This document shows positions 48,201 through 61,126 of a stretch of DNA of 64,000 bases, in pieces. Position 1 is the stretch's first letter. Every line of letters begins with the position of its first letter. The notes below the pieces were generated by a model. It had not been told where the DNA came from, searched no databases, and saw only the letters and a program-made list of their open reading frames with translations. The position numbers and the translations under genes were made by a program. The DNA comes from Burhinus oedicnemus (Eukaryota; Chordata; Aves; Charadriiformes; Burhinidae): contig VFFE01007605.1 of NCBI GenBank assembly GCA_008921705.1, positions 4,953,140-5,017,139 on the forward strand. Direction: 5' to 3'.

Positions 48201-49252
48201 GGAGACAAGAAGATGAAACCCCTGAAAATAAAAACAAAGAATAGTAACATTTCCCAGGAGCGTGTGTAAGTGTCGAGGAGTTTCTGCCCTGGCAGCTGGT
48301 GCGGGACTGTAGGACCGCGCTGGGCACCGGCTGGGGGCTGGCTGTGGTTTTTGGGGGGGATATACCTTTCAAGCTGTTTCTGTGATCTGGAATAGCGGCT
48401 GTTCAATAAATGCAGCACTAGACCATTTTCTTTCAGAGGGCAGGAATGCAGTATAAATACCTCTATCACTCTCTTCTCTCTGGCCAAAATACTATTCAAA
48501 CACTAAACTGTGCCAACAAGAGTGAGGTGGCAGGTTTTGATCCAACTCGAAAACAATTAGTTAAAAATCAAAGACGCAAGCGCATTGTTTGTTTCCGGTT
48601 TATGCTTTTTTCCAGGGGAAATGGGGATTCTTTAATTGGCTCAGCTGGAGAAAAAAACCCAGATCAAACAGTGAGTGAGCTGGAACAACAAAGGAATGTC
48701 CTGGTATTTCTTTTTCCAAGTTTAGAAATGGAAGTCAGGGCAGCCTTGGGATTTGTGGAAATTCCTCTGTGCATTGTTAGGAGGTAGAGGAAGTGGTTTA
48801 AAGTTTAGCTACTGGTTTCTGCGTTGCAAAGCGGGGGCCGGTTTCCACTTACCCAACTCAGGCTGCCCCTGGCTTGGCTGGCAAGGCTGCGAGCGGCTGC
48901 GTTGCAGCGAGATGCCGTGAACATTTACTGCCCGACCAAGGCAGTTGTGCAAAGCCCTGGGGGGGGCTCACGGGGAGCCCTGGCTGCCGAGCCCCCCGCC
49001 CCGCTCCGGGGGCTCTGGAATGGCAGGCGGCCTAGGAAAATAAGTGGAAACATTTTTCCATTCCTGCTGGTATTTCTTTCTTGCAGCTGCTTGGCACAAT
49101 CAGAGTCGGAGAAGGTTGTTTTCAGTCCCCTATCAGCTTCACCAAGAACTTTCCCCATTTCTATATGGAGTAGTTCATGTAGGTGTAGATCACACTTTAA
49201 ATTTTTACTGCCTGTTTCCCCAAGCCATTAAGGTCATCACATGACAAAAAAG

Positions 49253-49302
49253 NNNNNNNNNNNNNNNNNNNNNNNNNNNNNNNNNNNNNNNNNNNNNNNN
49301 NN
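49253..49302. other. Assembly gap (50 N)
   Basis: 50 N, followed directly by 14 G and further G-rich sequence up to about 49,334. Probably a sequencing drop-out in a G-homopolymer, so the true size is unknown. Confidence 0.98.
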
Positions 49303-50472
49303 GGGGGGGGGGGGGGTGGGGGGAGCGGGGCAGCGAGGAAATGAAGAGAGATCCTGGTTTAAAGCACACATGCGGTTTGTTTTCCCTGTTACAGTATAGA
49401 TGTTTTGTTAGTGTTTTTTGGTAGGTTTTTTTTTTTTTATATATATATTCTTTGGTTTTTTGGACAGCATGCCCATGTTGCTGGAGGGTAAAGGCTGTTC
49501 TCTGCTGGCTGGGCTGGAGTTGAGTGAGGCTGGGAGGCAGGACATGAAATGGGATGCGCTGGCCTCGGGGTCCCCTGGGAGGGGATGTCCCCCCACCGGG
49601 CAGGAAGCGAGAGCCCCATCGGCTCCTGCCAAGAAAAACCTCTCCAGAACATCCTCTCCGCTCTGCTGAGACGGGATGATTTTCACTCCGCTGTGGCCCC
49701 GCTCTCCCCCACGGGACGGGTGTTATTTTCCCACGAGGGCTCCTGCCCCCCAGGGCCACGCTGCTGCTGTGGTGCCGGGAGGGCTTTACAGCTCTCGCCC
49801 CCTGCAGCGGGCAAGTAGCGGGGTGATGCCCTGGGGCTTCGAAGGCAGGGGCAAATCTCAGCTCTGCTGAGCTGGCCAGGGCCGAAGCTGTGACATCCGA
49901 TGGCTGCCGGCACAGAGCAGCCCTGGCCGGCACCACGTTATCCTTCCCCACGTGCAGACGCTGCGTCCTGCACCGGGGCTGAGCGTGTTTCCCACCGAGC
50001 CCCTGCACAGGCTCTCGGGGAGGCTTTCCCCGGAGCAGGCAGGGTGTCAGCGGGGCTGTACCCCTGTGCCAAGGCCCACGAGGCTCCTCCGTCCCCGTGT
50101 GCTCCCCAGAACATCTCCTGCCCCGTCCTGCAGCCCGTCCTTCCAGCCGAGCGAAGCAGACGTGGCCCGAGAACACGAACGCTCGTCCAAATAAGGGCCC
50201 TGAGAGCAACAGAGCTCTTGACGGATGAGCAAGTGGGATTTTTTTTCTTTCTTTTTTTTTTCCCTAAATATCTTGTGCCCCTGGGCTCTGCTGGAGGGCG
50301 GCAGCGTTGCAGCTGCCTGAGTCTGTGTTTCCAGATCAAAGCCGCTCCTGCACAAAGGTGCCCCGAGAGCAGCTCTGCCCACCACGATACATCTGCTCGT
50401 TGTCAACTCCGTAACAGTGGGTGATTTTTAAGTGGGCATTTTCATGTATATATTTTTTCCATACATGGTTGA

Positions 50473-50495
50473 TTTTTTTTTTTTTTTTTTTTTTT
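50473..50495. repeat. Poly-T run (T23)
   Basis: Uninterrupted homopolymer in intergenic DNA. Confidence 0.9.
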
Positions 50496-53400
50496 GTTCT
50501 GGTGTTTTAATGCAGCTTCTTCCTACAGCCAGTGAAGTGCTTTGGAAGTTAATATGAAACAGTATTACATTTTTGTGTGTTTTGGGTTATTTGTCTAGGC
50601 TTTTATTAGGCTTGTCATGCAAGTCATCACGCAAAAATGTAAAAGAAAAAATGGTGTGTGTGTGTTCGTACTGGGGACCAAACCCAAGACCCATCACTAC
50701 ATGATGCAGGGAATTGTTCTTTGTTTTTCAGGGAAATTAAGTCCCGGTATGGGGAAGCCCTCAGGGCGATGAGTGGTACCTATTGTTTTATTCATGCTCT
50801 TTGTCAGCCCTGCCTTTCCCAGTGCCCACCACATGCTCTGTGTTACCGAGGTAGTGAAATCGGGATGTGCCTGATGCCACGTGTGAGAGGGGCTCTGAGA
50901 CACGAGTGGATCCCGGGGGACCCACACCAGGTTTTTTTTCCACTGGGTTATATATAAATCTGGGACTGAGGGCATGACTTCGATTTCAGGCAGGGCCAGC
51001 AGTGGGGTGAACAGCACAACCTCCATGCCTCAAGCGAGGGTCTCCAGCAATGCCGCCCTCGTCTCTGCATTGCGTGGGCAATGCCACATGCTCTCGCTCG
51101 CTGAGGAAGCAGGAGATGAGTTTTCAGGTAGGTGAGTTTCCCGGCACTTCTCTGCAGGACTAACGCGTGATCAACTTTGTATGAAATAGGAAAAAAGCAA
51201 ATAAAAACTAGAAGAGGAGGAGGAGGAGGGTTGTTTTCTGTGTGAGTAGTGCTTCAGCTCCCCTGCCTTTGGCTGAGGCTGAGATGCAGAAAAGGGTACA
51301 ACTTTCTGAATGATTCAATCCAAATGAAAAATTCAGCTCCGGGCACCTGTCTCACAGAGGCACTGTCCTCGCTCTGGGTACAGCGGGTTCGGTGCCCATG
51401 AGATGTTCTGCTCCTTCTACAGCCATTTGCAGTGGCACAAAATAGCTGTAAAAATCCTGTTTTGGTTCCACTCCCGTATCTCACACTGTTAGTACCGAAA
51501 TCGTTTTTTGTCCGTGCTTTTAGCCTCATCGGCAGCGGGGTCGCTGCCTCTCCCCCCAGCCGCCGCCCTGGGGGCCGGGCTCCCCTGGCGAGGGAGATGC
51601 TATTGGCGATGAAAGGGGGTGCTGAAGCATGTCCTCCAGTTAGCGCAAACATAAAATTATAACACTTATGGTTGACATTTCAAGGTTTTTTAACTCCCTT
51701 GTTTCTTCCGAAGTATGTAATTTTGGGGGTAGCCTTTTTGTTGTAGCGTAATCATTATTATAATCATTTTATTTCCAGTGCTTGTGGCATTGGAAACCAA
51801 GAAATCCAGAGGGAGCGGGAAAACCGTTCTGAGAACCGACAGAAGGAATCACGTGAACTGAACAGAAGTTTCCGTGGAGGTGTGCTGCTGAGAGCTCCTG
51901 ACTCACGGGACCTGCTCCAGGCTGAGGAAGCAGCACAGCTCCCGCTCCTGTCTGTCCTTCCATTACGGCTCTAGAAACTACATAAGTGGTCAGTGGCCCA
52001 CCGTGTTTCCCCAGGAAAAAGGCAAGGAGGGGATTTTGGCAGTAAACCCACAAGATTTAGTCTCCCTTGGCCTTGCAGCAGTGCTCGACAACGTCAGGTC
52101 AAGGTGCGGCGTAGGGTTACGTACCGTTCTCCCAAAGGCTGGGTATGGTGTTTTAGTATCAAAAGCCATTTTAGAGCATCTTACAATTCTTATTTGCAGT
52201 TTTGTCTCTGCACACAAAGTTGGTACTGAAAGTCCCTCAATATGCAACTGTGTTCAGCCAGCATTTTACTTGCAGCTTGGACGAGCTGTTCAAGGCTGGC
52301 CCCGGTTTGAGTGAGTCTGGGTGGCTTCTCTTGGAACCATCCGAGACCCGCTGCTGTGTGCGGCTTCCACAGAAAAATCCAAAAAAACTTGCTGTTCCTG
52401 GTTCTAGTTTGCCTCTTCCAGTTTTAGCCAGGAAGCACAGGCTGAGCATCCTTCCCTTGGATTAAAGGAAGCGTTTGCCCAGGCTCTGCCTGCCCGAGGG
52501 GTGATGGTCTTTGCTCCTGGGGCGCTTGAGCGGCGCCTGTCCTTGCCGTCCTGCAAACCCACCAGCAACCTGGAGGGGAAACCTGGGCTCTGAGGCCAGA
52601 GCACAGCTCGGGGTGATGGTGGTGGTGTGTGGAGCTGTGATGCAGCGGTTGGTGCCCCAACGTCCCGGCATGGTGGGGCACCCTGGATGGGGCAGAATGG
52701 GCACGCTGGGAGAGATTAAAAATGCTAAGATTAGAAAAAAAATACATTTAAGAAAGAAAATCTTTGTTTGCTGAAGGGAGAAAGGAAGGAGGATGGGGAG
52801 AAGTTGTTTGTTAATAATAAAGAATGAGCTTTTACAAAGGCCTCATGTCCAAAGCTCTTTAACTTTTCCTGGCATTTCCCATCCATTCCATTGTTAAGCC
52901 CTCCGCTGTCGGAAAACAGTGCCGGGCCAAGGCGCTCGGTGATCTCATCGCGAAGGCTTCTGCAGTCGCCTCTGTTTACACGCCTTGCAGCTTTTGCTCC
53001 TCAGATTTGGTTTCCTACTTTGAAGGAAAAAAGGAAAAAAAAAAAAAAATCTTTCATTTGTGCAGCGGGCTCCCCCTGCCCCGGGCGCTGGGGCTGTGAG
53101 GAAAATAGCACCTCCGTGGTTTTCAAGGAGAGGATGGACCACAGCGGATTCCCACAATTTATAAGAGGAGACAGGAAGGCCTTAGTGACTCATAAACACT
53201 AACAGATTTTGTGTATGAGTTTCTCTTTGTTGTTTGTTATCCTTAATTTCATGGTTTTCCTTCTTTTGAGCATGTTTGTATATTTTAGACGATGCCATCA
53301 TTTTGTCAGGACACTTTGTGTGTGGTTCCCACACAGGAGCAATGTTGTCTGCCTGACGGCTGCGCTCAGAAAAATAAAAAAAGCAGCCAGTGGAAACCCT

Positions 53401-56400
53401 TGAGGGCTCCGTTTGGTGCCACATCCTGCCATGCGGATCCTGGGACAGTGAGAAGGAGTGGGAGGGATGGTTCCCTGGCACGTGTCAGCCCTTGCTGTGC
53501 ACCGAGGGGGTCAGGACCTCACGAAGGGGAGCAGCTCAGGGGCTTGCCCTCAAAGGTCCCTAGTTGAACAACTGTAAATCCATCGCTCCTTGGTCACCGG
53601 CATGGTGCAGGGAGGGTAAGGGCGCCATGGGCAACACCACCTGGGCATTTAACCATCCCTCCTAGGATGGCCATGTCCTACCACAGCTGGGTGTTGCACC
53701 CTGGGCTGTCAGCCCTGCTGCTTCTGGAAACACCTGAAGGTGGGATGTGGCTCCACATGCCACCAAAGGCTGGATGAGGAGGTGGTTGTCCCAGCAAAGG
53801 TGGCAAAGTTTCCTGATTTATTTTAAAACCAGTTATTTGTCAGAGGGATGGGATGAGTTTCCCTTGAGCGACGAGGTCCTTATTGCTTTGTGTGGACGTT
53901 CGTGTTGTCGGGTGCGTCCTGCCTTATGTTTTCCTTCTCCCCCTCTTCTGCTATTGCAATGTGCAGGACTTGACACCTGCACTTTGCCTCAGAGCTGGAG
54001 ATAGTTTAATCCTGCTGGGAAGCCAGCGTGTTGTAAGGCATGTAGAAGCCCCTTTTTGGGTGAGCCATTTCACTGATGTATGATAATATTTAATTAAGCA
54101 ACACAGCTGTCAGCGGTTGGGATCGCTGGGCTGCGATGGTCAAACCCCGTGTGTTAGGAGCAGCTCTCGGCTGTTGGTGCGTCCCTGCATACACATGGAC
54201 CTTTCCATGCTCTTCCCTGGATTTGGGGACAATACCAGTGCAGCTGTTTAAATAGGCTTGAAATTTTAGAAACACACAAGTAAGCACTAAACTTTCCCAA
54301 GGTGGCTGAGTAATCTTGTTTGCTTTAGCATTTTAGTCCCCCAATTACCCAAGTGAAGGATATTGCCTCTTTAAACAGAGTTCAAAAAGCCCAAGAATTT
54401 TTTATAAATAGCTCACATCCTCTTGATAACAACCAGGCTGCTATTTATTGCCCACTTCCCCTCAGACAGACAGGTCGGAGTATTTAAAATCGCACTTCCC
54501 ATGAAATCCAGAGGAACTTGGTTTTTCAGGTTCCTACAATTGTTTGTCATTCTGGGTTTCCTTTGCGCTTTACAGCATTTAGCCAGGCTAAGCCTGAAAA
54601 GAGCCGGCCGAGGGATCGTTAAGATATATTGCTGCCTTGCTGGAGTCCTAACCTGCATTTTCCACTCACTTCTTTGGGACCGGCAGAAAAGCCCATCACT
54701 TCCCAGCAGCATGGGGTCTTTCCAATTCAGGTTTTTTTTATCTCCAGACACCAGCGAGCACTCTCTGGCCTTATTTTACATCCCCACCTCCTATTCACGC
54801 AGAAACCGTGAGGCCAAAACTCCCTCCTGGCTGCGAGCGGGTGGGTGCTGCTTCCCCACTCTCCCCTGGCTCTGGCGAGGAGGGGTTGGGGGCACCGTGG
54901 CTGCGGAGGTGCCGTCGCTTTTGTCAGAGTTTTAGGCAGGTCTGTGCTGGTGAGCTGGGATTTGTCCCATCCCTAATTCCCAGCAGCTGAACCCCCCTCG
55001 GCTAGATGCAAAACCTTTGCTGCAGCTCAGTCGCTCTGAAATACCTCTGGGGGTTTCTTAGCAGTCGGATACAGACACCCACGTAAAGGAAAAAATAAAT
55101 TTGGTGGTTGTCTTTATAAGGGTGATTTACAGGAATATCAGGAGCCCTGGTTCATGCCAGCCTTGAAGCTATTTGCAATAGTGCAGCAGCGCGATGAGGC
55201 TGCTGCGGAGGGAAGGGGCGGCTGGTGAAAACGGAATCGTAACTCCTCATCCTCAAACACGGGAGATGATAAAAATTTGGGTTTGGTGGTGCCCTAGGCA
55301 CTTTAGTCCATAGAACCCTGTAGAGGTTAAGGTGGAGAATCTGTGCTAACAGCTCACCTCTTCATGAAAAGCAATTAAATACCATATCAACAATAGTGGA
55401 TTTTTTTATTAATCTGTTCATGCTTTACCATGTTTTTAGGCAAGACAGCTCCACTGAAGAGGCAACGTGAACCGTTTCCTTCCCAGGTCAGAGCAGGACA
55501 TTTCTTAGCGGAGGATTTTGCTGCTCCGCACACGGTCGGATGCTCCGGTGCGGTAATTGGAGCGAGGGGACGTGGTGCAGAACGTCCCAGTTTCATGCTC
55601 CGAGAATATCATGTTTCTGATTAGGAAAACCCAGTTACATAACTGCATCGCATAATCACAAACATACCTGGCATCGAGCGGAACTTGGTTTTATGATTTA
55701 TTCATAAGAATTTCTTCATGCATAAATTTCTGGTTTTTCCCCTGTTGTAAGGGAAGAAAAATGTCAATGAAAGCTGCAGTGCTGCAGAGCAGACGGGTAG
55801 CGCACATTCCAACCTCCCCTCTGTTTAGGTATACGGAAAAGTGAAATATTTCATACTTTCTGCCGAGAAATTCTTGGGCCTTTGTGCTTGGGAGGACAAA
55901 CCCTGCTCGGGTTTGCAGAGCCCAGCCGGGCTGGGAAGGGAGCGGGAGATGCTGGGGGATGCCCTCCCTGCCCGCTCCCTTGCCGGGGCTGCACCCAGGG
56001 ATGCTGCCCCACTGCCTGCGTAGGCTGGGGGGTGATGGTCTGGCAGAAGCAGACAGAAATCTCAGGGACTCAAAATCCTGGCTGTTTGGTTCAGAAACTC
56101 TGCGCTACCTCCTTTGCTGTTTTCTGGGTTTAACAGGTGGTGGGGATTGCTGGGTGGGGGGAGCTCTGAGTGCCCAGCCGTCCTTCAGCCCACGCTGCTG
56201 CTGGGTGACCGTTGAGCCTGTGCGAAATAGATGCAGCTGTCTTGACACCAGGGACACCCTGGTGGGTTTTTTAAAATTTATCTAAAAAAAAAAAAAAAAA
56301 TCTTATGAAGACTATCTCCTCCAGTCATGCCTTTGCTGCTTCACAGCTTGCTGGTTGTTTTTTCACCTGTGATAACACCCCCTGAGGAAGCAGCAGAAGC

Positions 56401-58639
56401 CTGGGTGTGCCCGGGTTGCTTGCCCAGGGCTACGAGGGGCTCTGGTGGCCCAGGCAGCTTCTGTGAACCCCCTTCACCACCCGGCATCCCACTCGGGCCC
56501 CTGGGGCCTGTTCAGGGCACAGGTGGCTCCGTGCCCTGAAGGTGGCCAAGGCTGAGCCCCAAGCTAGCGTGGGGTGCAAGAGGAGGGGTGAGACCCACGT
56601 CTCCCCGCTGAAAGGCTTTGCCTTGACCTTTACAGTCATCCCTTTATTTCCTGGAAAGGGAAGCACTTGCTTTGTGTGGGAGCGCGGGTGCCCTATGAAG
56701 GGCTGGGGGCGTTCTCAGTTGTTTGAGGAGATCCCTAAAGTTTTACGGCCCTCGGCGGGGGTCAGAGTGGGCAGCCCGGTGATTCGCTGTCTGACACAGG
56801 AGGTTATTGTCATGAGGAAGTAAAACAAAATGCGAAGGCAATTTATCTTTATCCCGGCCGTTTGTCGGCCACTTGCAAAAGGCCAAACTTCATCCATGGG
56901 TGACATGTGCCGGTCTGTGGATCCCCTGCGAGGAGCCAGCTCCTCATCCGGCCAGGGCACGGGGCTCTCCCTCCTGCCACAGCTGCCGTCGTGCCCGCTC
57001 ACACACCACTGGTGTCTAATCTCAGTGACAGAAATTATTACTGGGAAAGAAGCGCCACGGGAGCTGTTACCCACATGGAAGCAGCATCACCCTCCCGTGC
57101 CGCAGCCGGGCTCCTGCTTGCCACACTCGCCCCAGCATCACACCTGGAAATCCAAGAAATGAAAGAAAAGCTCCTGTACCAACAGCATGATCATGGATGT
57201 GGATCTGCTGACTTTTGATAACTTTTTTTTTTTTTTTTTAAAGACAGACCAGACCTTGAATCCCTTATCTAATTTCCATGTAAACAGAGCAGAGGTGCTC
57301 ACCAAGGGGAATGGCACCAAATAACCCCACTCTGGCTCCGCGTGCGTGTCTGTAGACCTGCAGGCACGTGTACGCGCAGTGGGAAAACGTTTGTATAATC
57401 GCAAAAAATTAAAAAAACCCCAAACCCTTAGAGGAGAAGCTTGGGTGGGTTGGTGTTACAGCCCCCGGTGAGCCTCACGTGGGGGGCGGGTTCTGCCTTG
57501 GTCGAGGGGCTGAGAGCGAGTGGTGCTGTGCACGTGGCCTGGGAGGGACGGGTCCTGCTGGGCCCCCCATGGCAGGGGGCTGAGCAAGCCCCGCGCCGCC
57601 TGAGCCCTGGCTTTCCAGTTGGGCAGCCGATGCCCGCTGCAGTTCCTGCTTTTTCCTGGATCCCGCGGCATCTATTGTTCCCCTCGCTCTCACAGAGGCG
57701 TCTCACCATGGAAGAATGCATCCTGCTCCCCAGCCAAAAAAAACCCAAACCACCTCAGAGCTGCCAGTGAATGAAAAGCCCCATCTTCGGGGCTTTCTTT
57801 AGTCTTTGGTGTGAAGCCATATTATCGCCGTGTTTGTCTTCGAGGATGGATGCAACTTTTGCCCAACGTCACTTGTTTGCTCTCCCCCGTCCCCTCTTCC
57901 CACTGCTGGCAATGCTGACAAATCTCACATCTCATCAAGAGTGGTTATTTTTAAACCTTTGGAAAAGTCTCAACATGCTTATTAAGTACATATTTTAGCA
58001 AAATAGTTTTAAAGGAATTTCAAAATTAGCTTTTTATTTCATTTCTGTAAGTTTCAGCCCATTCACTCAGAATTAATGCATTGCTTAATGGGTATTTTGG
58101 ATGCTCTGATTCACTAGAAATTCCCTTTCTGGTCTGACCTCCAAGAGCTGTGGTTGCTTTGGAGCTGACAGTGAACCGAGAAGTCTGTTATACTTTTAGG
58201 TCTGTATCTCTCTTTGCCACCTTATAACCTGTGCTTGTGGTGTTGGAATTGCTCTCCTTCAATGGTCAGTTACTGAAAATGGTGTACAAAATTATTTAAA
58301 AAAAAAAGGTGATAATTCTGATTGAAAAAATATTACTTTAACATCTACTAGTCAAATCAACAAGAGTGCTCTGGTTCGCTTCCAGCAGGGAGACGTGAAC
58401 GCTGAGTTGATATTTTTGATGCTTTATGTGCAAGACATCAGTCACTGTTGCCAAACTCTGACTTAAATTTATACATCCTGGCTCAGTCTGTTTGTTTAAA
58501 AAAAACCCACCACCAGCCTAACAAATTCAGCATCTTTTCCTCATTGCAAATTTTTTGGCATCAAATGTCATGATCTGTACAGTGTAGTTATTGTCTCTTT
58601 ACCTGATCCATTGACTAACCCAACATTATTGTTTCAATA

Positions 58640-58715
58640 ATATTATTTCAGGCCAGGTGAAGCACTCAGGTTACCTTTGCAGATGACACAAAATGTGGCA
58701 TGTCTTTTAATGAGT
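58640..58715 (+). mobile_element. Possible short CR1 ORF2 remnant
   Basis: The run tttgcagatgacacaaaatg followed by tggcatg reads F-A-D-D-T-K in one frame, the reverse-transcriptase core region of CR1 elements (FADDTKL-like). It is too short for a firm call. Confidence 0.3.
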
Positions 58716-60524
58716 CATAGCTCCATAGCGCGTGCAAATAAATAACAGGAATGGTGAAAAATAACCTGGATAATTTATTTTTAGCAGTCTAATATGATGC
58801 TGGTGAGACAGGAGGCAGCAGCCGAGGCCGGGGGGGGAGGCAGGGCAATGTGTGCCAGTGGATGGAAGCCGTGGGTGCTTGGAATCCAGCCAGGGTCCCA
58901 GCAGTGCCCATTGCCGGTGTTGGCAGCACGGCCCCGCCTGGGTAAATCATGCCGTAGGAGCAGCTCTGACTTATTGTCTCTAAAAATAAATAACTGTGAA
59001 GGAAACAAAGACCCGCTCTTTGGCGAGGTGGCTGTAAGCGAGTGGTCGCTCGCATTTGCACGTGAGTGACCTGCTGTTGTCCTCGGCGCGCTGGGGGCTC
59101 GGTGTCGCCTGCTGCGCCCTGCCCCATGCGCCGCCGGCAAATGGGGATGGGGTCGCATCCTGCCCCGCGCTGCCCTTCCCCGGGAGGAGCCTGGGTCACG
59201 GCTGTTGCTGCGGAGAGCTAATATCGGTGTCAACGCCGGAAGAGTTTTGAATGACTTGGGGAAATGAGGGGGGGGGGTTCCGTCCCCTCCTGCTCTCTGC
59301 GTGCAGAGGTACCCCTAATCAGGGGTGCCCGGGGGTGGCAGGTGCAGGTGGGCAACAGGGGGGACATGGAGTCCTGCAGAGCACCGCGCGGGCAGCCGAA
59401 ATGTGTGCACACGCAGGAAAGGCTGAAGCTCCCCTCCTGTCCTGGAGATTCATGAATTATGAAAATTACACCTGCCTGCGGCCATGCGTTTATAGTTTTA
59501 TTAACGTTGGGATGAGAGCAAGAGGAGGCAGTGGGAGGGGAGACCCCCTCCTGGCCTTTTCCTCTGACCTCCAGCCCTGTCCCGCGTGGTCTCTCCGTGC
59601 CCACCTCCTCGGTGCAGCTGTGGCCTTGGAGCAGACCCCATCTCGAACCGCCTGGTGTACAAATACCCCCGGCTCTGCTCCTAGAAATGAGAAGCACGAC
59701 AGCAGGGAGCAGGTCTGGGATGTCGAGTGAGGCTTTGTGGGATGTGTCTCTCTGCAAAATCCCTCTACGCAATGGGTACCACTGACTTTGGGGTGTTTTT
59801 TAATCTCCTGACAAATTTTTGTACTACAAGTTGAGCTCTAGCCCTGTGGAAGAAGCAGCCTGATTTCACTGCATGTCTCCCTGGCATATTTTAGAGGCGG
59901 GGGGCAGGAGAGAATTGCTCCTACAAGTGGACAGAGTAGGGTATTCTCCTCGCCGAGGAGCTCGCTCTTCCCCGCTGCTGCAGGTGACTTGCGGGGTATT
60001 TAAACAATGTGTCCTCTGATGAGCCAGGCGGTAGGGCAGAACAACCCCAGCATCGCCTCGAGTTCCTCAGCTGGAATAATATGGGGCTGGAGAGCATCCC
60101 GGCAAGGGGCCATGTGCCTTCAGGGCTCCTGGTGGCAGCAGGGCTCCCCTTGCTGTGGGGTGCTCCCCCCTGCCATGCCGGGGGCTCGGGGATACCCCTT
60201 CCCTTGGGAAGCTCTGCCCCAGCCACGGCTTTCCCACGCGGAGCTGGCAGATATCACAACCCCCAGTGGTGTGTATCAGGGTCTGCGATTCCCCTTTGGG
60301 CAGGGAGTGTCTGCACCCCTGTGCTGGTGTCCCCAGGGCCAGTGCGCCGCCTGTGTTACCAGTTATCCTACCCGGGCTCCCCTCTCCCTCGATCGCTCCT
60401 GGTGCGCATAGTATCAAATAACTGATTTTGGGCTACTCTCTGCTTGTATTTTTAGAATAATTGCTATAAACATTCTTTGGGATTTTTTTTTTTAAAACCA
60501 CAACAGCCATTCATATATTTAACA

Positions 60525-60547
60525 ATATATATTTATATATATATATA
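60525..60547. repeat. (AT)-rich low-complexity tract
   Basis: ATATATATTTATATATATAT-type run in the terminal part of the candidate SPRY4 3' UTR. Confidence 0.8.
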
Positions 60548-61105
60548 ATTTCTAGATCAGTACATTCATCAGTACTTGTTTTTCTTCACAAACAGAAGAA
60601 CTCTTACAATAGTAGACTTTCTAAAATAAATACTATTAAAATAGAGCTTCAAAATAAATATTCTATACAAAGAAAACCTTCTGTGGTAACTTTTCAGGGT
60701 GTATATGTGGTGGTGTGGTAACAGGAGAAGGGGGAAACCTTTATCAGCGTGTCCGAGCGTGGGAGGGGAGGAGGAATACCCAGTGCTGCGAAAGGGCGAG
60801 GGCTCGTCCGGGTGGCAAAGCCGGTGCCCGGGGAGCAACAGTGTGAATTTAGTAGCTGCTCCTTGTGCCCGGCGGGCACGGGGACAGAGGTTGCTGTGAC
60901 AGTTTATTCGGCTGTTGAAGCCATTCTGCTGACGGTGAGCTCCAGCCGGGGACGTGATGTGGCATTGCCAGTGTGTCGTGAAGTCACCCCTTCTTGCTCT
61001 CTGGACCTTGGCTTCCGTGTGCGGGCAGAGGACATCACCCGGCAATGAACCCGCTACAGCAATTAGCAGTTCAGGGTGGTAAAGCCTAAGTGCCGTGCCC
61101 TGCCA

Positions 61106-61126
61106 TCCTCCTCCTCCTCCTCCTCC
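61106..61126. repeat. (TCC)7 trinucleotide repeat
   Basis: Seven perfect TCC units; on the minus strand (GGA)n, inside the candidate SPRY4 3' UTR. Confidence 0.85.

Larger units (their letters stand above)
35131..49252. other. Intergenic region NDFIP1-SPRY4, left part
   Basis: GC-rich, CpG-containing DNA with no gene supported. Open frames of 100-244 codons occur on both strands over the same bases (for example 41.5-42.6 kb and 47.7-48.5 kb), as expected from GC-rich non-coding sequence. AT-rich islands with homeodomain- or TCF-type motifs (40.62-40.74, 44.87-45.01, 45.28-45.74, 48.54-48.79 kb) are candidate regulatory elements. A CA repeat is at 41606-41627 and an imperfect two-copy 65-bp repeat at 42.13-42.21 kb. 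Confidence 0.5.
49303..60499. other. Intergenic region NDFIP1-SPRY4, right part
   Basis: No gene supported. GC-rich background alternates with AT-rich islands at 54.28-54.64, 55.36-55.74, 57.93-58.13 and 58.70-59.04 kb that are candidate conserved elements. A T23 run is at 50473-50495. A possible CR1 RT remnant lies near 58.67 kb. Confidence 0.5.

Noticed and set aside
47752..48499. 206- and 244-codon minus-strand open frames
   Set aside because: Two overlapping frames of low-complexity Ser/Pro-rich sequence without splice or family support.
49205..50209. 334-codon minus-strand open frame
   Set aside because: It runs through the 50-N gap and poly-G; the translation is not real sequence.
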